Positions 1 through 8,682 of a stretch of DNA of 18,485 nt are shown here, piece by piece. Where the stretch lies: NCBI GenBank assembly GCA_900551595.1, contig URWR01000014.1:1-18485 (forward strand), in the 5' to 3' direction. Source of the DNA: an uncultured Coriobacteriaceae bacterium. Its GTDB lineage: Bacteria; Actinomycetota; Coriobacteriia; Coriobacteriales; Atopobiaceae. The notes beneath the pieces are model-generated. The model made no database searches. It was not told the DNA's origin and saw nothing but the letters and a program-made list of their open reading frames with translations. Position numbers and translations under genes: made by a program. Position 1 is the stretch's first letter. Each line of letters starts with the position of its first letter.

Positions 1-1062
1 TTTACGAGCCTCGTCGATTGCGGCACCGAATGCACGATCTGCGTCAGTAAGTACGCCATCTTCTTGAGCATTCTTCGCTGTCCATCTCAAATTGCGAACA
101 CAGCCCTTAAGGCGCTGAACAGTACCAACGGTTCCCTCAAGACGCTCAAACGAAAAATCAAGAGGTGCACGATAGTGTGTTTGCAGCATAAGCAGGCGCA
201 CTGCATCGGCAGGATACTTATCGAGCACTTCTTTAAGGGTGTAGAAATTGCCCAGGCTCTTGGACATCTTCTCGCCATCCACGCGAAGCATGCCTGCGTG
301 CATCCATACATTTGCAAGCGGAGCATTCCAGGCGCACATTGCCTGCGCTGTCTCATTTTCATGATGCGGGAAGATGAGATCTGCACCGCCACCATGAATA
401 TCAATGGGTGTTCCCAAATAGCGATGGATCATGGCACAGCACTCGGTATGCCAACCAGGACGTCCTTCTCCCCAGGGACTCGGCCAACTTGGTTCCCCTG
501 GCTTAGCTGCCTTCCAGAGTGCAAAGTCAAAAGGATCGTGCTTCTCATCATTAACCTCTACGCGCTCACCAGCACGCAGCTGATCGAGATCACGTCCCGA
601 AAGAACACCATAATGCGTATCAGACCGTACTGAGAAATACACGTCACCATTGGACGCAACGTAGGCAAAGCCCTTCTCGATAAGAAGAGAAATCATGTCT
701 TGCATTGCCTCGATTTCGCGTGTTGCGCGAGGGCGAATATCGGGGTCCAAAATCCCAAAACGATGCATCTGCTCAATAAAAGCCGCTGAAAACTCCTCGG
801 CTACCGCAGCAGCAGTCGTACCTGTTTCATTTGCGCGATTGATAATTTTGTCGTCCACGTCAGTAAGGTTTTGCGCAAAGGTGACTTGATAGCCCTTGTA
901 TTGCAAATATCGACGAATTACATCGAATGAAAGGAATGTACGGGCATTGCCAATATGGATCTGGTCATACACGGTAGGTCCGCAGACATACATACGAACT
1001 CGACCAGCATCAATGGGCTTAAACTCTTCCTTACGATGTGTTTGACTGTTGTATATAAGCAT
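1..1062 (-). CDS. cysS: Cysteinyl-tRNA synthetase (3' end cut by window edge)
   Basis: Class I aminoacyl-tRNA synthetase that charges tRNA-Cys with cysteine in the cytoplasm. The first 354 residues are present; the family usually has about 460-480, so the C-terminal anticodon-binding part lies outside the window. Visible signatures are the CGPTVYD segment (residues 27-33), the HIGN form of the HIGH motif (36-39), GWHTECC (203-209), the FPHHENE segment with H233 and E237, and KMSKS (265-269). C27, C208, H233 and E237 match the four zinc ligands known for this family. The ATG start is preceded by AAGGGG about eight bases upstream and gives the usual N-terminus (MLIYNS...). The reading frame stays open upstream to a GTG at 1120-1122, but that codon lies at the predicted promoter, so the ATG is preferred. 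It lies downstream of ispD, from which it is separated by 110 bases with its own promoter-like site. Confidence 0.97.
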   Translation of the reverse strand, partial: MLIYNSQTHRKEEFKPIDAGRVRMYVCGPTVYDQIHIGNARTFLSFDVIRRYLQYKGYQVTFAQNLTDVDDKIINRANETGTTAAAVAEEFSAAFIEQMHRFGILDPDIRPRATREIEAMQDMISLLIEKGFAYVASNGDVYFSVRSDTHYGVLSGRDLDQLRAGERVEVNDEKHDPFDFALWKAAKPGEPSWPSPWGEGRPGWHTECCAMIHRYLGTPIDIHGGGADLIFPHHENETAQAMCAWNAPLANVWMHAGMLRVDGEKMSKSLGNFYTLKEVLDKYPADAVRLLMLQTHYRAPLDFSFERLEGTVGTVQRLKGCVRNLRWTAKNAQEDGVLTDADRAFGAAIDEARK

Positions 1063-1123
1063 TTGACACCCCTTGGGTTCGCGACGGCCGCGGCGGCGCG
1101 GACCGGTATTTGGCGTGCTCACG

Positions 1124-1151
1124 ATTGTAGCTTCGCAAGCAAAAAGGACAA
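1124..1151 (-). promoter_or_regulatory. Candidate promoter for cysS
   Basis: On the minus strand, TTGTCC (1146-1151) is followed after 16 bases by TACAAT (1124-1129). These match the consensus sigma-70 boxes at four of six and five of six positions. The predicted start of transcription is near 1117. This would give cysS a leader of about 55 bases that contains an unusually GC-rich stretch. No T-box-like structure is seen in it. Confidence 0.45.
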
Positions 1152-1172
1152 CTGATAAAGTGCAGATAATAG

Positions 1173-1955
1173 CTAGGCACTACACGACGTAGTGGCATGC
1201 TGCCGCGCCGAAAGAATTGCTTCTGCAATGGTCTTATCGCCTGGAAGCGTAACTTTAAGATTTTCACACCCCGGATCAACAACCGCCACGTGGCCACCCA
1301 GCCGCTCAATCAAAGACGCATCGTCTGTGCCAACAAACCCATCGTCAGCTGCTTGCTTATGAGCGGAAAAGATGGTCTCAAAGCGAAAGACTTGTGGTGT
1401 CTCTGCATACCAACATGTTGAGCGATCTGGCGTAGAGACAATAACAGGCGTTGTGCTTTTCTCCGAAGCATCCTTAACTACTTTGAGCGTATCAACAGCA
1501 GGACGGGCGCAAATAGCGCCATCGAGCTCTGTGTTTGAGCGTATGCAATCTATCACACGCTCAATACCAGCCGGGGTGATAAGAGGCCGCGCTGCATCAT
1601 GGATGGCAACGAATGGAAATGATTGTTCGGACAACTGCTGAGATATAACCTGCAACCCTGAGAAACAAGAAGCCTGTCGAACAGAACCAGAAGGCGCAAA
1701 GAGAACAGGCATCGAAAGCTTAAGCGGGTTCACCACTTCTTTGCGCATCTCATCAATACGCTCTGGAGCACACACCACCACAAGAGCTCCTACGGAGGGA
1801 GCCTCTGTAAATGCCTTGAGCGACCAAGCTGCCATCGGAAGATTGCAAAGAGGAACGAACTGCTTACCTCGTACATCTCCAAATCGCTCACCACGACCGC
1901 CCGCAACAATAATTGCGCACGTATCTGGAGCCTTTAGGGTTGTTTGGACCTTCAC
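1173..1955 (-). CDS. ispD: 2-C-methyl-D-erythritol 4-phosphate cytidylyltransferase
   Basis: Third enzyme of the non-mevalonate (MEP) isoprenoid pathway. It couples CTP to methylerythritol phosphate to give CDP-ME. The 260-residue protein is slightly longer than the usual 225-240. It shows the nucleotide-binding loop IVAGGRGERFG (16-26) with the KQF lysine at 31, the HDAARP segment (119-124), DTLK (155-158), the TDDASLIE segment (210-217) and ENLKVT (231-236). The start is GTG at 1953-1955, preceded by GGAGG at six bases. Its first four bases overlap the disA stop as GTGA, which indicates translational coupling. The next pathway gene, ispF, which commonly follows or is fused to ispD, is neither fused nor adjacent here. 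The pathway assignment is secure from motifs; the operon with disA is inferred from the overlap. Confidence 0.96.
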   Translation of the reverse strand: MKVQTTLKAPDTCAIIVAGGRGERFGDVRGKQFVPLCNLPMAAWSLKAFTEAPSVGALVVVCAPERIDEMRKEVVNPLKLSMPVLFAPSGSVRQASCFSGLQVISQQLSEQSFPFVAIHDAARPLITPAGIERVIDCIRSNTELDGAICARPAVDTLKVVKDASEKSTTPVIVSTPDRSTCWYAETPQVFRFETIFSAHKQAADDGFVGTDDASLIERLGGHVAVVDPGCENLKVTLPGDKTIAEAILSARQHATTSCSA

Positions 1956-3025
1956 GCCTGACCTCCATGCATACGGGTAAGGCTATCCGCCAGAATAGAG
2001 GGGTTGTTCACACCAATATCATCAAGACGCGAAGGATTGTCCTCAATAGCGTCGAGCAGCTCGCGCAAAGAGCCATATTCATCCACGATTTTGTCTGCCA
2101 TACCTTCTCGTACGACTGAAATGCGAGAAAGGGTACGCAGTCCAAGCGGCGTAATAACACTATCTTCCTTCAGATTCTCACGCCCGAGGATCTTGGCGAC
2201 GTTTTTGCAATTAAGCGAGGCGTCTGCCGCAAGTTGCGAGAACTGCGACCGAATACGCACCGCTTCCTCACGAGAGGAGTTAGCTGCATAGTCACGAATC
2301 ATCAGAATGTATTCGTCTTCAACATCGCCTACAAACTGTGAGCGCTGCATCTCGACAGAACGTCCCTCAGCACCCAGCTCAATCACATATCGGCGAAGAT
2401 CTTTATCGATAAGAAGCAGCAGCTCAAATTGGTTGTAGAGATACGTAATATCACTGAGCGTGACATAGTTGTCCAACTCAAGTGAAGAGAGGCGCAAAAG
2501 GCCCCTGTCGAGAGACTGACGCGTGGACTGCAATGTTCCTTGCAGCTGGCTCGTAAGCGTCATGATTTCAGGAACTGTTCTGAGCTGATGTGAACGGCCC
2601 CCTATATACAGATTGACAACTTGACGACGTTCAGAGACAGAAATTACTAGCGCTTTTGTTAACAGGCTCATACGCGCCGCCGTTCGATGGCGCATGCCTG
2701 TTTCACTTGTGGGCAATGATGGGTCGGGATTGAGATGAAAATTTGCTCTCAATATTTGATTGAGGTCCCCATCTAAAACGACCGCGCCATCCATCTTTGA
2801 TAGCTCAAAGAGCCTATTGGCGGTGAAAGAAATATTGAGCGGAAAGCCGTCGTTACCCGCCGCAAGAACATGTTCAACATCGCCCACACATATTAAAGCA
2901 CCAAGATGCCCAGCAATGATCATGTCAAGCGCTCGACGCATAGCTGTACCAGGTGCTGTTGCACGTATAGCTTCGTTTATACGAGACTCGATGGAGTTCA
3001 ATTGTTGTTCGTTTTGTTCTTCCAT
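1952..3025 (-). CDS. disA: DNA integrity scanning protein, diadenylate cyclase
   Basis: Makes cyclic di-AMP from two ATP and, in studied relatives, binds branched DNA. The 357-residue length is typical. The N-terminal DAC domain carries the DGA catalytic motif (residues 79-81) and the RHRTA motif (112-116), both needed for nucleotide binding and catalysis. A helical middle region (about 150-285) is followed by a helix-hairpin-helix DNA-binding region at the C-terminus (about 290-350). The ATG is preceded by GGGGGTG. It is translationally coupled to ispD downstream. Upstream lies clpC, with a hairpin terminator between them, so disA probably has its own promoter or depends on read-through. radA, which usually sits next to disA and modulates it, is absent from this position. 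Confidence 0.97.
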   Translation of the reverse strand: MEEQNEQQLNSIESRINEAIRATAPGTAMRRALDMIIAGHLGALICVGDVEHVLAAGNDGFPLNISFTANRLFELSKMDGAVVLDGDLNQILRANFHLNPDPSLPTSETGMRHRTAARMSLLTKALVISVSERRQVVNLYIGGRSHQLRTVPEIMTLTSQLQGTLQSTRQSLDRGLLRLSSLELDNYVTLSDITYLYNQFELLLLIDKDLRRYVIELGAEGRSVEMQRSQFVGDVEDEYILMIRDYAANSSREEAVRIRSQFSQLAADASLNCKNVAKILGRENLKEDSVITPLGLRTLSRISVVREGMADKIVDEYGSLRELLDAIEDNPSRLDDIGVNNPSILADSLTRMHGGQA

Positions 3026-3053
3026 GCGTCACCCCCATGGTAGTTTCGGGCGC

Positions 3054-3059
3054 ATCATA
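3054..3059 (-). promoter_or_regulatory. Candidate -10 box for disA-ispD
   Basis: TATGAT on the minus strand matches the -10 consensus at five of six positions and would place transcription start about 20-25 bases before the disA ATG. No convincing -35 box was found at 16-18 bases upstream. A second possible -10 box, TATACT, lies at 3081-3086. This is a weak call, supported mainly by the terminator that separates disA from clpC. Confidence 0.25.
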
Positions 3060-3099
3060 GTGCACAGTCACACGCTTAAAAGTATAAAGCCCAAATACT

Positions 3100-3136
3100 A
3101 ATAAGGGTGCCCGCCCATAGGACGAACACCCTTATT
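3100..3136 (-). terminator. Rho-independent terminator after clpC
   Basis: A perfect 10-bp stem (arms 3100-3109 and 3127-3136) encloses a second 5-bp stem, CGTCC/GGGCG with one wobble pair, and a three-base loop. It starts 20 bases after the clpC stop. On the minus strand the bases that follow are T-rich but interrupted (AGTATTT), so termination may be partial and allow some clpC-disA read-through. Confidence 0.65.
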
Positions 3137-3155
3137 CATACAACTTAAATCTCAC

Positions 3156-5741
3156 CTAATCTGTCGCCTGCGCCAGATCATTATCACTCACCCCATGTGT
3201 ATCGGGTGTGGCAGCATCGAGACCCCAGGATGATTGAGCATGTGGAAGCTCCATATGCTCACGCTCTGTTGGGGCAGGAATCTCGCCTTCTCCTTTGCGG
3301 AAAATAATCTTTCCATCCTCGGCATCGGCTAGAACAATGTCTCCCGTCTTCCAGGTAGCCTGAAGCAATTGTTCAGAAAGCGGATCCTCAATGAGCGTCT
3401 GCAGTGCACGCCGCAGGGGTCGTGCACCATAAATCGGATCGGTTCCCTCACGAGCAACCAAATCTTTGGCAGCATCGGTAAGCTCAATCGACATACCCTC
3501 AGCAATAAGACGATTGCGCAGCTCGGAGACCATAAGATCCACAATGCCGCGAATCTGCTCGGATGTGAGCGATTTGAATACCACAATCTCATCCACACGA
3601 TTCAGGAACTCAGGACGGAAAAGCTTCTTCAGCTCTGACATCACACGGCTGCGAATTTCCACATCAGAGAGGTGACCTACGTCAGAACCAAAGCCCATGG
3701 CATTAGGCTTAGCAATCTCACGAGCACCCACGTTGCTCGTCATAATGATGACAGTATTTGAGAAGTCCACCTTGCGGCCCTGACCGTCAGTAAGACGACC
3801 CTCATCCAGAATCTGCAGCAAAATGTTAAAGACATCGGGATGTGCCTTTTCAATCTCATCGAAAAGCACAACCGAATAGGGACGACGGCGTACTGCCTTG
3901 GTAAGCTCGCCACCCTCGTCATAGCCAACATATCCCGGAGGTGCACCAACAAGTTTGGATACTGCATGTTTCTCCATGAACTCTGACATGTCATAAGAGA
4001 TAAGTGCATCTTCGCTACCAAAGAGAAACTCTGCCAGACTCTTTGCAAGCTCAGTTTTACCCACACCCGATGGGCCCAGGAAAATGAACGAGCCACCAGG
4101 ACGACGAGGATCCTTAAGCGGAGAACGGCTTCGACGGATAGCACGTGCAACCCCTGATACCGCTTCTTCCTGACCAATAACGCGCTGGTGAAGCGCTTCC
4201 TCGCAGCGCAGCAACTTCGAAGCTTCGGCCTCGGTAAGATTGGCGACAGGAACACCGGTGATATCCGAAACAACATTGGCGATGTCATTATCGTCTACCG
4301 TAATAACCTGCTCATCCATGCGTTTATGCCAAGCTTCTTCAAGCTCTACCCTCTTGCTTGCAAGCTCTTTTTCTCTATCTCTGAGATGTGCCGCACGCTC
4401 AAATTCCTGAGCGCTTGCAGCTTCGGTTTTTTCAGCTTTTACCTGCGCCAGTTCTTCATCAACCTGCGCGAGCTCCGGAGGAAGCGCCATCTTATGAACA
4501 CGTGTGCGCGCTCCTGCCTCATCAATAACGTCTATAGCTTTATCAGGCAAGAATCGATCCTGAATGTAGCGACTCGAGAGACGCACAGCAGCTTCAATAG
4601 CTGCATCGGTATAGACCACGTGATGATGCTTCTCGTAGCGCTCTTGCAGGCCACGAAGAATACTCACAGTATCGGTGAGCGAAGGCTCATTCACATATAC
4701 CGGTTGGAAACGACGCTCAAAAGCTGAGTCTTTTTCGATGTGCTTACGGTACTCCTCAGCAGTGGTTGCACCGATTACCTGGATTTCTCCACGCGAAAGA
4801 GGTGGCTTAAGAATGGAAGCTGCATCGATAGATCCCTCAGCGGAACCAGCGCCAATGAGGGTATGCATCTCATCAATAAAGAGAATGTCGTTACCCGACT
4901 CTTCAACTTCTGTAATAACGCGCTTAAGACGGTCCTCAAATTCGCCGCGATATTTTGCACCGGCAACAAGTGCTGCAACATCGAGTGTCCAAATCTGACG
5001 GTTTCGCAACAAATCAGGAACATTTCCAGTAGCTATGAGCTGCGCCAAACCTTCTACGACTGCGGTTTTTCCAACGCCTGGATCGCCAAGAATCAGAGGA
5101 TTGTTCTTCTGACGGCGTGCTAATACCTGCATCACACGCTCTACCTCGAGATCACGGCCAATCACAGGGTCGAGTTTCCCCTCTTCAGCAAGCTGCGTTA
5201 AATTGCGACCATACTCTTTGAGCATTGAGCCTTCAGCATCACTTACGGGTGTGCCATCTGGATTCATACGCACCGTGGCTGGGGCGGGACCCTTAGCATC
5301 AGAGCTCTTGTCGATAAGCTCATTCACTGCATTTCGGACAGCATCAGCAGAAACGCCCATACGGGCGAGCACTGTCATTGCGCTGCCATTGCCCTCACGC
5401 ACAATGCCCAAAAGCAAATGCTCAGTTGAAATATAGGTCTGACCGTGCGACATAGTCTCACGATAAGAATCTTCTAATACTCGTTTTGCACGTGGCGTAA
5501 AAGGAATATGCCCGCCAGGAACTGGCTCCGACTCACCTTTTGTAAGATCGCGAACGGTAGCAAGTGTCTCTTCATATGTTACATCCAGATTGGCAAGCGC
5601 CTGTGCAGCAATACCATCACCCTCCTTGATAAGACCAAGGAGAAGGTGCTCGGTGCCTACATACATCTGGCCCAAAGAACGCGCTTCCTCTTGGGCGAGC
5701 GACATAACCTTACGTGCTTTGTCAGTAAACTTCTCGAACAT
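3156..5741 (-). CDS. clpC: ATP-dependent Clp protease ATPase subunit ClpC
   Basis: AAA+ unfoldase that feeds substrates to ClpP. With the start chosen here it has 861 residues. Order of domains: two Clp-N repeats (about 1-145), first ATPase module with Walker A GDPGVGKT (219-226) and Walker B ILFIDE (286-291), a UVR segment within the coiled-coil middle domain (about 430-465), and second ATPase module with Walker A GPSGVGKT (556-563) and Walker B VVLFDE (624-629). An MGF tripeptide near residues 682-684 sits where ClpC proteins carry their ClpP-binding loop. The UVR segment and double N-domain separate ClpC from ClpB. The frame stays open upstream to 5795, but MFEKFT is the normal family N-terminus and its ATG has GGAG (5748-5751) at six bases, while the upstream ATG at 5751-5753 has none at proper spacing. 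No ctsR, mcsA or mcsB lies upstream, where Bacillus has them. Confidence 0.97.
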   Translation of the reverse strand: MFEKFTDKARKVMSLAQEEARSLGQMYVGTEHLLLGLIKEGDGIAAQALANLDVTYEETLATVRDLTKGESEPVPGGHIPFTPRAKRVLEDSYRETMSHGQTYISTEHLLLGIVREGNGSAMTVLARMGVSADAVRNAVNELIDKSSDAKGPAPATVRMNPDGTPVSDAEGSMLKEYGRNLTQLAEEGKLDPVIGRDLEVERVMQVLARRQKNNPLILGDPGVGKTAVVEGLAQLIATGNVPDLLRNRQIWTLDVAALVAGAKYRGEFEDRLKRVITEVEESGNDILFIDEMHTLIGAGSAEGSIDAASILKPPLSRGEIQVIGATTAEEYRKHIEKDSAFERRFQPVYVNEPSLTDTVSILRGLQERYEKHHHVVYTDAAIEAAVRLSSRYIQDRFLPDKAIDVIDEAGARTRVHKMALPPELAQVDEELAQVKAEKTEAASAQEFERAAHLRDREKELASKRVELEEAWHKRMDEQVITVDDNDIANVVSDITGVPVANLTEAEASKLLRCEEALHQRVIGQEEAVSGVARAIRRSRSPLKDPRRPGGSFIFLGPSGVGKTELAKSLAEFLFGSEDALISYDMSEFMEKHAVSKLVGAPPGYVGYDEGGELTKAVRRRPYSVVLFDEIEKAHPDVFNILLQILDEGRLTDGQGRKVDFSNTVIIMTSNVGAREIAKPNAMGFGSDVGHLSDVEIRSRVMSELKKLFRPEFLNRVDEIVVFKSLTSEQIRGIVDLMVSELRNRLIAEGMSIELTDAAKDLVAREGTDPIYGARPLRRALQTLIEDPLSEQLLQATWKTGDIVLADAEDGKIIFRKGEGEIPAPTEREHMELPHAQSSWGLDAATPDTHGVSDNDLAQATD

Positions 5742-5805
5742 GCGTTGCTCCATGCTCCAATGATTTATATCTTGCCGCCAAATAAATGGCTCCACAGGGA
5801 CAAAC

Positions 5806-5814
5806 GTTATACCA
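5806..5814 (-). promoter_or_regulatory. Candidate extended -10 promoter for clpC
   Basis: TGGTATAAC on the minus strand is a TG-N-TATAAC extended -10 element, about 65 bases before the chosen clpC ATG. The -35 region is poor, as is common for extended -10 promoters. No CtsR direct repeat, CIRCE element or HspR (HAIR) inverted repeat was recognised nearby. A TTGACA lies further upstream but has no good -10 box at 16-18 bases. Confidence 0.45.
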
Positions 5815-5884
5815 CAGGTCTCTGTTCTGGCAGTGTTTACCCATATAGGATGTCAATCATACGCTCGAGGTGACGCCGCGTCAC

Positions 5885-5924
5885 AAAAATACAATACGGG
5901 CCAGCAGGAAAACCTGTTGGCCCG
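5885..5924 (-). terminator. Rho-independent terminator after lysS
   Basis: A 12-bp stem with one mismatch (arms 5897-5908 and 5913-5924) and a four-base loop starts 24 bases after the lysS stop. On the minus strand it is followed by a T-rich run (5885-5896) with five consecutive Ts. The other strand also has a run of Ts after the stem, so the structure could work in both directions, although no plus-strand gene precedes it. Confidence 0.85.
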
Positions 5925-5947
5925 CACCTTTTTAGCCAAGCAAGAAC

Positions 5948-8554
5948 TTAGTACAGCTTTGCTCCTGCAGGGATACGGTCGTCGACCATCAGCAGGTTGA
6001 GGCCTTCATTGCCATTCTCATCATGATGGATGGCACTAATTAGCATGCCTTCCGAACTTACACCCATCATACGGCGAGGCTTGAGGTTGGTAATGGCGAT
6101 GAGCGTACGACCAACCAAGTCTTCGGGACGATAGTTTGGATGGATACCCGAAAGAATTGTACGATCGCGTCCAGAACCATCATCAAGCGTAAACTGCAGC
6201 AGTTTGTCGCTGCCAGGCACCGGGAAGCATTCCCGCACCTTTACCGCACGATAGTCGGAACGAGCAAACTCGTCGTAGTCGATAAGATCCTTAAACAGCG
6301 GCTCAACCACCACGTGAGCAAAGTCAGCGCCTGCGCCGCCCACATTTGCAGTAGTGGAAACAGGCATGGGGTTTGTGGCGGCAGGCACCGTGTGAAGCTC
6401 TTCGGCCTTATCTGCAGCCTCCGCTGCCTCCTCAGCACCCGACTCAATTGCCTGCATAGCCTCAATGACACTTGCGAAGAGCTCGTCAAGCTCCATATTG
6501 TTGATCTCCGCACCGTGGCGAATGACATCGCGGTCACAGCCGGCAGCAAAGCGCTTATCTTTGAACTTCTTCTTAAGCGACTTGACCGAGAAGTCCATGA
6601 CGCTCTTGGAAGGACGCATAATTACCGCAGCGCCGATCAGGCCTGAAAGCTCATCCACTGCGTAGAGCACACACTCCATCTTATGCTCAGGCTTCGGAAG
6701 ATCTGTATTGAAATCGGAGTTGTGTGTCTGAATGGCGTGAGCCAGACGTGGATTAGCGCCACACTCCTCAAGAATCTCAGCCGTTTTAACGGTATGAACT
6801 GCTGGATCGTTCCACTTCTCCCAATCCAGATCATGCAGCAGGCCAACCTGACCCCAGAATTCAATATTTTCTGGATCATACTTGCGCGCATAGTAACGCA
6901 TCAGCGCTTCAACGGTCTTACCATGGTGAATATGGAATTCATCCTGGTTGTATTTCTCAAGCAGCTCGAGCGCTTGCTCGCGGCTCAGACCCGTCTCCAG
7001 ACGTTCGGAAGCAGCCTTGTGTGTATGCACAACAGGCTTAGCTTCAGGCTTCATATGTGGGAAGAGAAGCACGTCGCGAATGGAAGGTTCATCACAGAAC
7101 AGCATGATCATACGGTCAATGCCGTAGCCAATACCGCCAGTAGGAGGCAAGCCATACTCAAGTGCGCGGACATAGTCTGCGTCATAATCCATAGCTTCCT
7201 CGTCGCCAGCCTCTTTGGCCTCAACCTGTGCGCGGAAACGTCCCTCCTGATCTACAGGGTCGTTGAGCTCGGTAAAGGCATTAGCATACTCATGACCAGC
7301 GATAACCAGCTCAAAACGCTCGGTCAGACGAGGATCGGAAGGAATACGCTTTGCCAGTGGGGAAACCTCAACCGGATAATCGCAAACAAACGTTGGGTTT
7401 ACGATCTCAGATTCGCACAGTTCATCATAAAGCGAGAAGATAAGACGTCCAACACCCCACTCGGGCTCATAATGCACATCATTGGCATCGCAGAGCTCGC
7501 GAAGATGCTCCAGCGGGGTGTCCATATCAACATGCTCGTTCAGGTGCTCTGAGACAAGCTCACTCATGGATGCTGAGCGCCAAGGAGTGGAAAGATCGAT
7601 CTCAAGACCCTGATACTGGATCTTATCTCCCTTGCCAAGCGAGTGAGCGACAGCACTAAACAGGCCCTCAGAAAGGCGCTTCATACCCTCAAGATCGGAA
7701 TAGGCACAATAGGCTTCCATGGAAGTGAATTCTGGATTGTGCGTCTGATCCATACCTTCATTTCGGAACTGACGGCCAATCTCAAAAACGCGCTCCATGC
7801 CACCTACGATGCAGCGCTTCAGATGCAGCTCAGTTGCAATACGCAAATAGCATGTCTGATCAAGAGCGTTAAAGTGCGTGATAAAGGGGCGAGCATTTGC
7901 GCCGCCGAGCGTCTCTTGCAAAATCGGGGTTTCTACCTCGATATAGCCAAGCTCATCTTCCATATAGCGGCGAATTGCAGAAATGATCTTTGAACGATTA
8001 CGGAAGGTCTCCATGACAGCAGGATTGACGATAAGGTCGGCATAACGCTGACGATACCTGGTTTCCTTGTCAGTCAGACCGGACCACTTATCGGGCAGAG
8101 GACGGCAGGACTTGGCAAGCATTTCAAGCTTAGTAGGAGCAACGGAAAGCTCGCCGCGCTTGGTGCGAACCACAGGACCAGTTGCACCGATAATATCGCC
8201 AACGTCAAAACGACGAAGCAGATCCCAAGCATCATCGCCTAACACATCATGGCGACAGAACAGCTGAATGGTTCCTGTGTAGTCCTGGAGAACAAGAAAG
8301 GCAATCTTGCCGTGAGAGCGAAGTGCGCGAATACGGCCAGCAACTGAGACAACATCCTCGGTATCTACGCCCGCTTCTAGATCTGCATACTTCTCAGCAA
8401 GACCAGCAGCGTGAGCTGTTACTGTGGAGCGCAAAGGATAGGGGTTAATCCCCTCATCGATAAGCGCTTGGCGCTTAGCACGACGAATAGCCCTTTCGTC
8501 GTTGATGTTCACAGGTGCAGCACTTGCTGCATTGCCCTGGTGGTTCTCAGACAT
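5948..8554 (-). CDS. lysS: Lysyl-tRNA synthetase fused to an HD hydrolase and a tRNA-binding domain
   Basis: One uninterrupted 868-residue frame; ordinary bacterial LysRS has about 490-510 residues. Residues 1-505 form a complete class II LysRS: OB-fold anticodon domain (about 65-150), motif 1 (about 184-210), motif 2 around VFEIGRQFRNEG (256-267), and motif 3 GGIGYGIDRM (473-482). Residues about 520-705 match the HD-superfamily hydrolase family COG2316, with metal-ligand candidates H543/H544, H574-D575 (LLHDLDW) and D634 (AVDELSG), and a KKKFKDKRFAAG segment (661-672). An Ala/Glu-rich linker (706-745) leads to a MetG C-terminal/Trbp111-type tRNA-binding domain (about 755-868), with SGIHPNY and LKPRRMMGVSSEGML. 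The first module attaches lysine to tRNA-Lys; the roles of the other two here are inferred. The ATG is preceded by AAGGA, and lysS is flanked by two terminators, so it is probably transcribed alone. Confidence 0.95.
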   Translation of the reverse strand: MSENHQGNAASAAPVNINDERAIRRAKRQALIDEGINPYPLRSTVTAHAAGLAEKYADLEAGVDTEDVVSVAGRIRALRSHGKIAFLVLQDYTGTIQLFCRHDVLGDDAWDLLRRFDVGDIIGATGPVVRTKRGELSVAPTKLEMLAKSCRPLPDKWSGLTDKETRYRQRYADLIVNPAVMETFRNRSKIISAIRRYMEDELGYIEVETPILQETLGGANARPFITHFNALDQTCYLRIATELHLKRCIVGGMERVFEIGRQFRNEGMDQTHNPEFTSMEAYCAYSDLEGMKRLSEGLFSAVAHSLGKGDKIQYQGLEIDLSTPWRSASMSELVSEHLNEHVDMDTPLEHLRELCDANDVHYEPEWGVGRLIFSLYDELCESEIVNPTFVCDYPVEVSPLAKRIPSDPRLTERFELVIAGHEYANAFTELNDPVDQEGRFRAQVEAKEAGDEEAMDYDADYVRALEYGLPPTGGIGYGIDRMIMLFCDEPSIRDVLLFPHMKPEAKPVVHTHKAASERLETGLSREQALELLEKYNQDEFHIHHGKTVEALMRYYARKYDPENIEFWGQVGLLHDLDWEKWNDPAVHTVKTAEILEECGANPRLAHAIQTHNSDFNTDLPKPEHKMECVLYAVDELSGLIGAAVIMRPSKSVMDFSVKSLKKKFKDKRFAAGCDRDVIRHGAEINNMELDELFASVIEAMQAIESGAEEAAEAADKAEELHTVPAATNPMPVSTTANVGGAGADFAHVVVEPLFKDLIDYDEFARSDYRAVKVRECFPVPGSDKLLQFTLDDGSGRDRTILSGIHPNYRPEDLVGRTLIAITNLKPRRMMGVSSEGMLISAIHHDENGNEGLNLLMVDDRIPAGAKLY

Positions 8555-8616
8555 GCTTCCTTCTTTCTCATATGCTCAGCGCACAAGCGCTTTATTCCTG
8601 TCCATATTGCCTATAG

Positions 8617-8660
8617 AAAAAAGCGCGTCCCTCGCGGTTCTGCCGCGGGCGGGACGCGCT
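8617..8660 (-). terminator. Rho-independent terminator after greA
   Basis: A strong hairpin: a perfect 10-bp outer stem (arms 8622-8631 and 8651-8660) and an inner 5-bp CGCGG/CCGCG stem. On the minus strand it is followed at once by TTTTTT (8617-8622). It begins 23 bases after the greA stop and separates tatA-greA from lysS. Confidence 0.92.
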
Positions 8661-8682
8661 CGAAAAAGTGGCAGACACCGTG

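Noticed and set aside
1063..1172. T-box riboswitch upstream of cysS
   Set aside because: The spacer is only 110 bases, has no recognisable T-box sequence or specifier stem, and contains a promoter-like site instead of a long leader.
5742..5795. Eighteen-residue N-terminal extension of ClpC
   Set aside because: The ATG for MFEKFT has a good ribosome site at six bases and matches the family N-terminus; the upstream starts do not.
5742..5947. CtsR, CIRCE or HspR operator upstream of clpC
   Set aside because: No heptad direct repeat, CIRCE inverted repeat or HAIR inverted repeat could be found by eye on either strand.
6683..7552. Plus-strand frame of 289 codons inside lysS
   Set aside because: It lies wholly opposite the conserved LysRS and HD domains, has no family features, and is explained as a shadow of biased codons in lysS.
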